DNA of 33,769 nt from Chloroflexi bacterium OHK40 (lineage in GTDB: Bacteria; Chloroflexota; Chloroflexia; Chloroflexales; Chloroflexaceae): NCBI GenBank assembly GCA_004367505.1, contig SFCB01000003.1, forward strand, positions 1 through 33,769. Direction: 5' to 3'. The translations under genes were made by a program, and so were the position numbers. This document shows, in pieces, positions 7,131 to 14,706 of the stretch (positions within the stretch are counted from its first letter, which is position 1; each line of letters starts with the position of its first letter). The notes beneath the pieces are model-generated. The model made no database searches and was not told where the DNA came from. It was given only the letters and a program-made list of their open reading frames with translations.

Positions 7131-8354
7131 ATGACCTCACTCGACCGCGATCCGTCGTCGCACCGCCGATTGTCTGGCAGGCGGTGGTTCATCTGGCTGC
7201 TGACCAGTGTCGTCGTGATCGTCGGATATATCGGCTTTGGCTTCTTCCGCAATCAACGCAACTACACCGCTGGCCACCGAGCCTGGCAGCAGGCCGACTG
7301 CGCCACTGCCCTTGACGCCCACGACAGGGTCATCAACCGGAGTCTCCTTAACCCGATCCGCTGGTTTGCCGATCAGGCTGAGCTGGAGCACGCTCAGTGC
7401 CGTGCGTTTGAGTATGCCCTGGAAAGTGAACGATCCGGCAACCTGTCTGGGGCGCTCTATGGCTACACGACCTTTGTGACCTCCAAACCCACGAGTCCGT
7501 TGAACGAGGCCGTGCGCACACGGATCAGGGCCCTGTTCGAGACCGCGAGCGCTACGCAGCTCGCCGCCAGCACGACCTGCGCCAAAACAGCCGAGTTGCT
7601 CCGCAACAAGTTGGTACCGCAGCCGGAACTCACGATGCCGGCGCTTTATCACGCCTGTGGCCAGCGCTATACTGCCGACAACAGTCCGTATCAGGCGTTC
7701 GCCGCCTACCAGACGTTGCTTGCCGAATATCCCGATCACGCCCTGGCCGAGGAGGCGGAGGCGGCGCTGCTCACGAATCCGGCCGCGTGTGAGAACCTTA
7801 CCGAGCTTCGGACTCAGCTCGCTGACCGCGCGGATTTTCTGCCGACCCTGTATCTGACCTGTGGCGAGCAATTCGAGGAGCAAGACCCCGCTGAGGCGGT
7901 GGCGCTCTACGAGCGCTTTCTGGCCGATTTCCCCGACGACCCGCGCGCCGAAACGGCACGGGCCGGCCTTGCCCGCGCCATGGTGGCCGAGGCCCGTTCA
8001 GCCGGCGCAAACGAGATCCTCGCGCCGTCGTCACGCGGGACTGCCCCACGGAGCAGCACCATCATCGAGATCCAGAATGACGCGCCCTATCGATTGCAGA
8101 TCGTCTTGAGCGGGCCGGAGTCGCTGATCGCGGAAATTGCTGCGTGTGATCGATGCAGCGAAGTGTCCTCAATCATGCAATCATTGGCGTGCCAGGCCAG
8201 AGGGCCGGTTGGGCGTTACACCCTCCCGCCAGGTGAGTATGATGTCGTCGTCAGGACGCTCAGTGGCGATGCACAGCCATTTACCGGCACGTGGACGCTC
8301 AACGATAGCAATGAGTATTACCAGTGCTTCTTTGTGGCGAACTGGCCCTCGTGA
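7131..8354 (+). CDS. Membrane-anchored TPR protein with Cys-rich C-terminal domain
   Basis: A 407-residue protein. A basic N-terminus (RRLSGRR) precedes a single TM segment (about residues 19-39), so the rest should lie outside the cytoplasm. Residues about 45-305 are TPR-like with regularly spaced Cys (ADCATALDAHDRVI, YHACGQRYTADNSPYQAFAAYQTLL, YLTCGEQFEEQDPAEAVALYERFL). Residues about 315-405 form a compact beta domain with CDRCS, a further Cys, GRYTLPPGEYDVVV and GTWTLNDSNEYYQCF; four Cys suggest metal binding or disulphides. ATG 7131 has AAGGAAGGG (7115-7123) seven bases upstream, better than the ATG 36 bases earlier. It lies 97 bases after the propeller gene and may assemble with it at the membrane. 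Confidence 0.8.
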   Translation: MTSLDRDPSSHRRLSGRRWFIWLLTSVVVIVGYIGFGFFRNQRNYTAGHRAWQQADCATALDAHDRVINRSLLNPIRWFADQAELEHAQCRAFEYALESERSGNLSGALYGYTTFVTSKPTSPLNEAVRTRIRALFETASATQLAASTTCAKTAELLRNKLVPQPELTMPALYHACGQRYTADNSPYQAFAAYQTLLAEYPDHALAEEAEAALLTNPAACENLTELRTQLADRADFLPTLYLTCGEQFEEQDPAEAVALYERFLADFPDDPRAETARAGLARAMVAEARSAGANEILAPSSRGTAPRSSTIIEIQNDAPYRLQIVLSGPESLIAEIAACDRCSEVSSIMQSLACQARGPVGRYTLPPGEYDVVVRTLSGDAQPFTGTWTLNDSNEYYQCFFVANWPS

Positions 8355-8387
8355 AGAGCGGGCTGCAGCACGTCTACGAGGGAGACG

Positions 8388-8972
8388 GTGAACCAGATCC
8401 AGGCCGCGTTCCGGTTTACCGATAGCGACCTTGCCGCTAACCGCCAGGGCTGGGCGACCGAGCAGCAGGTGCGCCGGCTCGCGCAGGGCTCTGGCTGCGG
8501 CTTTGCGATCGCTGGCGCTACGGCGGCTGGGATGTTCCTGTTCGCCTTCGTTGCCGGGCTCGCGGTGGTCGCCGGCGCATTCGTGTTCGGGTGGTCAGCC
8601 GGTTCTGGTGGCATAAGCGCCATGCGGCCATCATCGGCGATCGGCATCCTGGCGCCATTCGTGCTGGGTCTGAGCCTCCTCGGCTTCCTCCTCCTGCTGG
8701 CAGTGCGTATACGCCGCGACCGGAGCGAGCGGCGCGTTGCGCGTTGTAGCGGCCCATTCCGCATCGAAAGCCGATTCCTGGAGACCGACTCGCTCTCCAA
8801 AACACTGCATGTCGATGGGCGGCGCTTCAAGATCAATCCGTTCCAATCACGCGCGTTGCGTCCGTATCAGGGGAGACGCATCACGGTGTATTACTTTCCA
8901 CATGCCCGGGAGATTGCGTCGATCGAGCTAGTGGGTCACCACGGTGAGTGCGCTGGAGGGCGCACTGGTTGA
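8388..8972 (+). CDS. Two-TM membrane protein, function unknown
   Basis: A 194-residue protein not recognised by family. It starts at GTG 8388 with GAGGGAGA (8378-8385) just upstream, 33 bases after the previous gene. Residues about 35-63 and 82-104 are hydrophobic membrane segments rich in Gly/Ala/Leu; the second is followed by a basic RIRRDRSERR stretch. The soluble C-terminal part (about 110-194) contains short strands such as LHVDGRRFKINPFQSRAL and RRITVYYFPHAREIASIEL. It is probably a membrane component of the same gene group. Confidence 0.65.
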   Translation: MNQIQAAFRFTDSDLAANRQGWATEQQVRRLAQGSGCGFAIAGATAAGMFLFAFVAGLAVVAGAFVFGWSAGSGGISAMRPSSAIGILAPFVLGLSLLGFLLLLAVRIRRDRSERRVARCSGPFRIESRFLETDSLSKTLHVDGRRFKINPFQSRALRPYQGRRITVYYFPHAREIASIELVGHHGECAGGRTG

Positions 8973-9087
8973 GACACCCCGATGGGGCGTCTTGACCCCG
9001 CAGGATCAGGAGGGTGGCTGGGAGCACAGGCCGCTGGCAGACGCGCGGGAGGTGCACGAGCCCGGGATGTCGCTGTTTATCGCGTGA
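8944..9087 (+). CDS. Possible small ORF overlapping the previous gene (47 aa)
   Basis: A GTG-started frame of 47 residues begins 29 bases before the end of the two-TM protein gene. It contains WGVLTPQDQEGGWEHRPLAD and ends PGMSLFIA. No clear ribosome binding site is seen and no family is recognised. It may be a small downstream partner or chance. The rest of the 8973-9159 gap shows nothing convincing. Confidence 0.2.
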   Translation: MSALEGALVETPRWGVLTPQDQEGGWEHRPLADAREVHEPGMSLFIA

Positions 9088-9159
9088 GGCGGAGCTAACG
9101 AGCTGACAGGGTTGGCTTCGCCTGCGCGGAGCACGGGCGAGCTCGAACGTTTGAGTGCT

Positions 9160-9678
9160 TCAGGCGTTCACATGTTTCAGGAGCGTTATCTTTTTCTCCA
9201 CCGGATGCACGTGAACCACCGGCTGGCCCTGTTGCCGGGCATAGGCAACCACATCGCCTGTGCCGCCCAGCGCGACAGCCGGCAGGCCGTTCCAGACGGC
9301 GATCAGCAGGTCGCTCGAGTCGACCAGCCAGTGTCCCAACGCCATGTAGGCCGTGTTTGAGCGCTCCACGAACGGCAGCCGGTGCACGTGGCGGCTGCGC
9401 GCGACCAGTTCGTAAAAACGTTTCCGCTGCGGGCCAGGCGCAAAGTTTTCCGCGATATCGTCGCACGCCAGGCACGCCTCCAGGGGGATGCCGCAGGCCA
9501 GGGCTGTCTCGGCGAAGATCGTGTCGGCGCCGGCGGCAAGGCCGGAGAGGGCCACGATGCCCCCCGGAGCCGCCCGCTGCATCCGCGCGAGAATGGCGCG
9601 CAACGCGCGCTCCACAAAGCGCGTGGCCGAGTCGTCGCCAAGCCGGCAATGGCCGGTCACTGCTACAATACATGCCAT
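9160..9678 (-). CDS. SLOG-superfamily nucleotide-binding protein
   Basis: A 172-residue single-domain Rossmann-like protein of the SLOG (SMF/DprA-LOG) superfamily. It begins VAVTGHCRL (residues about 5-13), continues with ALSGLAAGADTIFAETAL (about 43-60) and closes with DLLIAVWNGLPAVALGGTGDVV, all hallmarks of the superfamily. SLOG domains bind nucleotide-derived ligands, including NAD-derived signals made by TIR enzymes in Thoeris. The gene is divergent from the TIR gene, whose start is 156 bases away. ATG 9678 is the first ATG before the conserved strand; a long upstream extension in this frame is antisense to the TIR gene and is rejected. It could be the sensor or immunity partner of the TIR protein. 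That is an inference from adjacency. Confidence 0.75.
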   Translation of the reverse strand: MACIVAVTGHCRLGDDSATRFVERALRAILARMQRAAPGGIVALSGLAAGADTIFAETALACGIPLEACLACDDIAENFAPGPQRKRFYELVARSRHVHRLPFVERSNTAYMALGHWLVDSSDLLIAVWNGLPAVALGGTGDVVAYARQQGQPVVHVHPVEKKITLLKHVNA

Positions 9679-9738
9679 GCCGGGTACCCACAGTGCGCCC
9701 GCAGTTGGGAGGCTGAGAGACGATCGGGTGCGTTCACT

Positions 9739-9763
9739 ACCACAAATACACCACAGGTTGACG
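9739..9763. promoter_or_regulatory. Direct repeat and -35-like element between SLOG and TIR genes
   Basis: ACCACA occurs twice (9739-9744 and 9750-9755) with an 11-base period, one helical turn, directly before TTGACG (9758-9763), which could be the -35 element of the TIR gene. I cannot find a matching -10 hexamer with confidence. The arrangement suggests a regulator bound between the divergent genes. Confidence 0.3.
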
Positions 9764-9834
9764 CCAGATTGTTTGGACATGCTGCTGAATTTTCTGCGCC
9801 CTGGCCCTCCACGCCGAGCGGATCGGGGGCGCGC

Positions 9835-11736
9835 ATGACCCCTCCCTGCGTGTTTCTGTCCTATGCCCGCAGCGATCTGGCCTATGCACGCACCCTGCAC
9901 GATCGCCTGGAAGCGGCGCGGCTCACGGTCTGGTGGGATCAGGAGGAGCCGCCGGGGGAAGATTGGACGGAGCAGCTCCTCGCCTGGCTGGAGGGTGCCC
10001 ACGCGGTGGTTGTGATCGTCTCGCGCGACAGCGCCGTTGCGCCCTCGGTGAAGAATGAGGTTCTCCTGGCCCAGGACTATCATCGTCGTGTGATCCCGGT
10101 GCTGCTCGAGCAGGCCCGTGGCGGCCTCTGGCTGCTGATCCGCTCGCTGCAATGGATCGATGCCCGCGATGGCCGCGATCCGGTGCCCGCGCTCCTGGAG
10201 GCCCTGCGCGCTGCGCCCCCTCCCGCACTCCCCGACCCGACCGACGAGGCCCTCGCCATGGATGACGTGATGGCGCGGTATGCTCCGCCCCCGGCCAGCC
10301 TGGTGCAGGCGCAGGTGACGATTACGCTGCCCGGTGACATTCGCGATTTTAGCGACCGCGAACGGTCGGGGCTCATCCAGATCATTGCACGGTTTGCCAG
10401 GCTGCGCCCCGACCAGATCAAGATTGTGCGCGTCGAGGCCGGTAGCGTCCTTGTGACGCTGCAGTTGCCCGAGTCGAGCGCGCGCTGGCTCGTTACGCTC
10501 TACGAGCGCCAGGCGCCGCTGATCGACCTGCTCGACATCCATGCCGTGCGTGACCTGCGGGTGCTGCCCGCGCCGAACAGCGCGGTGGAGCCCCCTGCGG
10601 CGGCGCCAGAGGTTGTGGAGTGGCTCGGGGCATGGCTGCGGGGATGGACCCGCCGCTCCGTCCTCGCCGGCGCGCTGGCTGCCCTGTTGCTGGTTGCTGC
10701 GCTGACGATGACCCTGCGCGCTCCGGCGCCGCCAGATGGAACGCTGGTCGGCATGGTCGTGGCGGTCCAGGGGACGCTTGAGCTGCGGAGTGTGGGCTGG
10801 AATGCCTTCGTCCCCGTAGCGGCTGGCGCCCATCTCCAGGCCGGCGATCGGCTGCGGCTGGAGCCGGGTGCGCAGGCCCGCGTGGTGTGCGCTGATGGCA
10901 CCCTCATCGAGGTGCAGGCGGGGAATGCGCCGGTTCCGTGCCAATCGCAGGCCGAGCGGCTCTTCGATATCGCCAGGGTACCCTGGGCGAATGCGGTGCT
11001 CAGCGCGGGCGATGCTGCGTTGCCTCGGGTTATCATGCCCCGTGCGACCGCCCTGCTGACGACCATGCCGGCAGTTCGCTGGACCGCTGTGGATGGCACG
11101 GATAGCTACACCGTGATCCTGTACCGCGAGGGCGAGGAGCTCTGGCGCGAAACGGCCCAGGACACTACGACGCTGCCCTACCCCGCCGATCAGCCGCCGC
11201 TGGAGCCCGGTCCGATCTATCGCTTTGCCGTTACCGTCGAGGATGGGCCAGAGGAGATCGCCCAGGGTTCTGGTGTGCAGGTGCTTGATGCGCAACAGGG
11301 GCAGGCCATCCGCGCGGAGGCCCGGCAGATCGAACAGCTCGACGTGGACGACGCGATCAGATTCCTGCTCCTGGCGAACCTGTACGCCAGCCACGGGCTG
11401 TACGCCGAGGCGCTCGTACTGCTCGAGTCGCCCGAAGACCCATCTGCGCAGCCGGCGCTGTTCCAACTGCGCGGCGATATCTACCTGGCGGTGGGGCTGC
11501 CGGAGCTCGCCATTGCCCCCTACACCCGGGCGCTCGAAGCTGCGGCGCGAGCGGGTGACCAGCCCGCGCAGGCACGGGCCAACCGGATGCTCGGGACCGT
11601 CTACAGCCGGCTCGGCGGCGAGATCAACCGGGCGCGGGCCGTGGCGCACTTCCAGCAGGCGCTCCGGTTCGCCGAGGAGGTCGGAGATGTCGAGGCCCAG
11701 AAGGAGTTGCGCCAGCTTCTGGCCGATCTGGCCTGA
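9835..11736 (+). CDS. TIR protein with effector-associated-like, TM, FecR-like and TPR regions
   Basis: A 633-residue multidomain protein. Residues 4-125 form a TIR domain (VFLSYARSD, then WWDQEEPPG, and SVKNEVLLAQ with Glu75 where TIR NADases carry the catalytic Glu). Residues about 155-245 (VQAQVTITLPGDIRDFS, IKIVRVEAGSVLVTLQLPE) resemble an effector-associated adaptor found in conflict-system proteins; I recall the pattern but cannot verify it. A single TM lies at about 276-294. A FecR-like domain (about 300-370), a fibronectin-III-like segment (RVIMPRATALLTTMPAVRWTAV onward) and C-terminal TPRs (about 500-633) follow, presumably outside the cytoplasm. ATG 9835 is placed directly before the TIR domain; upstream codons of the frame are low complexity. 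The CHAT gene begins at once after the stop. Confidence 0.85.
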   Translation: MTPPCVFLSYARSDLAYARTLHDRLEAARLTVWWDQEEPPGEDWTEQLLAWLEGAHAVVVIVSRDSAVAPSVKNEVLLAQDYHRRVIPVLLEQARGGLWLLIRSLQWIDARDGRDPVPALLEALRAAPPPALPDPTDEALAMDDVMARYAPPPASLVQAQVTITLPGDIRDFSDRERSGLIQIIARFARLRPDQIKIVRVEAGSVLVTLQLPESSARWLVTLYERQAPLIDLLDIHAVRDLRVLPAPNSAVEPPAAAPEVVEWLGAWLRGWTRRSVLAGALAALLLVAALTMTLRAPAPPDGTLVGMVVAVQGTLELRSVGWNAFVPVAAGAHLQAGDRLRLEPGAQARVVCADGTLIEVQAGNAPVPCQSQAERLFDIARVPWANAVLSAGDAALPRVIMPRATALLTTMPAVRWTAVDGTDSYTVILYREGEELWRETAQDTTTLPYPADQPPLEPGPIYRFAVTVEDGPEEIAQGSGVQVLDAQQGQAIRAEARQIEQLDVDDAIRFLLLANLYASHGLYAEALVLLESPEDPSAQPALFQLRGDIYLAVGLPELAIAPYTRALEAAARAGDQPAQARANRMLGTVYSRLGGEINRARAVAHFQQALRFAEEVGDVEAQKELRQLLADLA

Positions 11737-11737
11737 G

Positions 11738-14647
11738 TTGCGGCTGGCGCTGTGCAGCCTGCTGCTCCTGCTCACCCTGCTGCCGGGCGTGCCGACCCTG
11801 GCCCCTGTCTACGCGGGAATGTCTACGCGCCAGAACGACCCGGCGGCACAGTGTGCTGAGGGCATGCAGCTTGCCGAAGCGGGCCGGACGGATGCGGCGC
11901 TGCCGCTGCTGGCGGCCGGGGTCGCCGGTGCAACGTCGGGCGTCTTCGACGCCCCCGAACTGCCTGGCGCCTGTGCCGCGACCCTCGGCAGGCTCCTGCA
12001 GGACCAGGGACGCCTCGACGACGCGCTTGCGGCCTACGCGACCGCGCTTCAGTTCTTTGAGACACAACCCAACGACGCGGCGACGCTCGATGTACTCGAG
12101 CGCATCGGCGCCGCCTATGCCGGCCTGGGCCAGACGATCGAGGCGCTGGAGGCCTACCGCCGCGCCCGCGACCTCGCCCGCGCGTTGGAGGACCGCCCAC
12201 GCGAGATGGTCGCCCTCGCCAACATGTTTCGTCTGTTCCATGAACAGCGACACTGGCGGGAAGCGCTGGAGCTCACCCTGCAGATGCAGCAGGTCGGGCG
12301 CGCGATCACCGAAGAAACGGGCGACGGGCTCTTCGAGAGCATCGGGCTCCTTTTCACCATGGTTGTGCTGGTGGGCCAGTGGCGCTGCACCGAGGCGCCC
12401 GTAGTTGGTCAGCAGGCCCTGGACCTTGCCCGTGACGATGAACGGTTCAATGTGGCCGGGACGGTCGCCTTTAGCAACGGCCAGTGTGCCTTGATCCAGC
12501 AGCGCTACGACGATGCGCTGGAGTTCTACCGCCAGGCCGTGGTGTACAGCCGCGCTCTGGGCGATCACGACATCGAACTGCTCGCCCTCGACGGCGTGGC
12601 CAGGGTCCACCGGACGCACCAGCGCTACGACGAGGCCCTGGATGTTATCCGGCTGGCGCTGCAGCGGGCACGTGCACTCGATGACCGCGACCGGGAGGCC
12701 GATCTCCTCGGTGCGATGGGGAGTATCTACAGCGACCAGGCGCGCTACGATCAGGCGCTAAACCTCTCCCGGCAGGCCCTGCAGATCGCGCGCGACCGGC
12801 GCGACCGCTTCGGCGAAGCGTTTCAACTGCTGCACATGGGCGAAATGTACCGCCACCAGCGTCGCTACGATGAAGCGCTCGCGACCCACCAGCGCGCCTT
12901 GCAGATCGCCCGCGAGATGGGTTTTCGGGAACTTGAGGCCTTCGCGCTGACCTATCTCGGCGAGGATTACGCCGCGCAGCAGCGCCTCGATGAGGCCCTC
13001 GACGCCGGGCTGCGGGCCCTGGATGTGTACGATACGGTGCGCACCACCGCCGGCAGTGATGCCGCGCGCATCGGGATCGTTGAACAAAACTTCTTCGCCT
13101 ACGACCGCCCCGTCTGGCTGGCCCATCAACTGGGCCGGGACGACCTGGCCTTTGCGATCAGCGAGCGGGGGCGCGCTCGCGCCTTCCTCGATGGCCTGGC
13201 CACCGGCACGATCGAGCTCTCGGACGACACCGCCAACCAGCTCTTTCAGCGCGAGCGTGAGACGGCGCTCACCTGGCTGTTGGCACAGGATGCGCTCAAC
13301 CAGGCCCGCGCCCGGCGCTCGTCCGACCGCGCGCGGCTGGCCGAGCTTGAGGCCCGGCTCGAAGCGGCGGAAGCCGCCCACGCCGCCGCCCTGCGCGCCA
13401 TCGACCAGCGCGGTGGCCAGCTGGCGGCCCTGGTGCCGGGGCGCGCGCAGGCGCCGCTGAGCCGCGTGGAGGTGCAGGCGCTACTGCCACCCCGCACCAC
13501 GCTGGTGTCGTACTGGCTCGGCGGCGACCAGACGCTGGCATTTGTGCTCAGCGCCGATCAGTTCCAGACGATCGCGCTGCCAGTCGGGGTTGCCGAGGTG
13601 ACGCAGCACGTCCGGCAACTGCGCAGTGTGTTGATCTCGGCTCCGCCCACGCAACGGATCAGCCAGCCGTCAGCGGCCGTGTGGCTTCACCGGCAGCTGA
13701 TCGCGCCGCTGCGCCCCCACCTGCGCACCTCGCGACTGCTCATCGTTCCCCACGCCTCGCTGCACCACCTGCCCTTCGCCGCGCTTGGCGACGAGCGCGG
13801 GCGGATGCTGCTGGACGAGTTTACGCTGACCTTGCTGCCCAGCGCCAGCACGCTGCGGTTTCTCGAACGCCCGGCATCCGCGCCGGTTGCTGCGCCCCGG
13901 GCGCTGGTGCTGGCCAATGCCGACTACACCCTGCCCAGCGCCGCCGCCGAGGCGCAGGCCATCGCCGATCTGTTCGATAGCCAGCTCCTCCTGGGCAGCC
14001 AGGCCACCGAGCAGGCGCTGCGCGCACACGCCGGGCAGGCCGGCATCCTGCACATCGCCACCCATGGCGAGTACCTCCCCGATGCGCCGCTGGCCTCCTA
14101 CCTCACCCTGGCGCCAGGCTCGCCTGAGCACACACCCGCCGCCACCCGTGGCAGCGACGAGCCCAGCGGCGCGCGGCTGGAGGTCGCCGACGTCTACGGG
14201 CTGGATCTGCGGCAGACCGACCTGGTGGTATTGAGCGCCTGCCAGAGCAACCTGAGCGCCTGGACCTCCGGCGACGACATGGTCGGGCTGACGCGCGCAT
14301 TCCTGTATGCCGGGGCGTCAAGCGTTGTCGCCTCGCTGTGGCTGGTGCCCGACAAGGCAACCAGCCAGTTGATGGAGCGCTTCTACACCCATCTGCGGGC
14401 TGGTAGTGGCAAAGCCGAGGCTCTGCAGAAAGCCCAGCAGGAGATCCGGGCGCGCTACCCCAGCCCCTACTACTGGGCCGGCTTCGTGCTGCTGGGCGAG
14501 GGGGAGGGCGCGCTCGTCGCTGTACCATGGTGGCAGCGCCTCCCCTGGTGGGCCTGGCCGGTGGCGCTGAGCCTGGCGATCGTCGGAATAGGGGGCGCCT
14601 GGAGACAACGAAACCGATGGCTGCGGGACGATCCGCGCAAGGGGTAG
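11738..14647 (+). CDS. Secreted/anchored TPR-CHAT caspase-like protease
   Basis: About 969 residues if TTG 11738 is the start. That start begins one base after the TIR gene stop and gives a proper signal peptide (LCSLLLLLTLLPGVPTLAPVYAG); ATG 11819 would remove it. TPRs fill about residues 40-470 with repeated QRYDEALD / RALQIAR elements, and a coiled coil follows near 510-560. The CHAT domain is at about 600-905: His776 (ILHIATHGEYLP) and Cys835 (VVLSACQSN) form the caspase-type dyad, followed by GLTRAFLYAGASSVVASLW. A TM helix (about 936-955) ends in a basic tail RQRNRWLRDDPRKG. Signal peptide plus this tail predict a protease domain outside the cytoplasm, which is unusual. Probable partner or target: the extracytoplasmic part of the TIR protein. 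Confidence 0.9.
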   Translation: MRLALCSLLLLLTLLPGVPTLAPVYAGMSTRQNDPAAQCAEGMQLAEAGRTDAALPLLAAGVAGATSGVFDAPELPGACAATLGRLLQDQGRLDDALAAYATALQFFETQPNDAATLDVLERIGAAYAGLGQTIEALEAYRRARDLARALEDRPREMVALANMFRLFHEQRHWREALELTLQMQQVGRAITEETGDGLFESIGLLFTMVVLVGQWRCTEAPVVGQQALDLARDDERFNVAGTVAFSNGQCALIQQRYDDALEFYRQAVVYSRALGDHDIELLALDGVARVHRTHQRYDEALDVIRLALQRARALDDRDREADLLGAMGSIYSDQARYDQALNLSRQALQIARDRRDRFGEAFQLLHMGEMYRHQRRYDEALATHQRALQIAREMGFRELEAFALTYLGEDYAAQQRLDEALDAGLRALDVYDTVRTTAGSDAARIGIVEQNFFAYDRPVWLAHQLGRDDLAFAISERGRARAFLDGLATGTIELSDDTANQLFQRERETALTWLLAQDALNQARARRSSDRARLAELEARLEAAEAAHAAALRAIDQRGGQLAALVPGRAQAPLSRVEVQALLPPRTTLVSYWLGGDQTLAFVLSADQFQTIALPVGVAEVTQHVRQLRSVLISAPPTQRISQPSAAVWLHRQLIAPLRPHLRTSRLLIVPHASLHHLPFAALGDERGRMLLDEFTLTLLPSASTLRFLERPASAPVAAPRALVLANADYTLPSAAAEAQAIADLFDSQLLLGSQATEQALRAHAGQAGILHIATHGEYLPDAPLASYLTLAPGSPEHTPAATRGSDEPSGARLEVADVYGLDLRQTDLVVLSACQSNLSAWTSGDDMVGLTRAFLYAGASSVVASLWLVPDKATSQLMERFYTHLRAGSGKAEALQKAQQEIRARYPSPYYWAGFVLLGEGEGALVAVPWWQRLPWWAWPVALSLAIVGIGGAWRQRNRWLRDDPRKG

Positions 14648-14673
14648 TGCGGGGCAAAGGTATCAGAACGCCT

Positions 14674-14698
14674 GTCCCCGGTCCCCGGTCCCCTGTCC
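14674..14698. repeat. Short tandem repeat GTCCCCG x3.5
   Basis: Three and a half copies of a seven-base unit (the third ends in T) lie in the 59-base gap between the CHAT and STAND genes. It is too short to be a CRISPR or a coding repeat. It may affect transcript structure or vary between strains by slippage. Confidence 0.5.
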
Positions 14699-14706
14699 TC
14701 AGCGAA

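Noticed and set aside
9382-9834. Upstream in-frame extension of the TIR gene
   Set aside because: It overlaps the SLOG gene on the other strand and has no domain; the TIR domain begins right after ATG 9835.
9679-11775. Very long minus-strand open frame running into the SLOG gene
   Set aside because: It is antisense to the TIR gene, of low complexity, and arises from high GC. Only its last 172 residues show a real domain.
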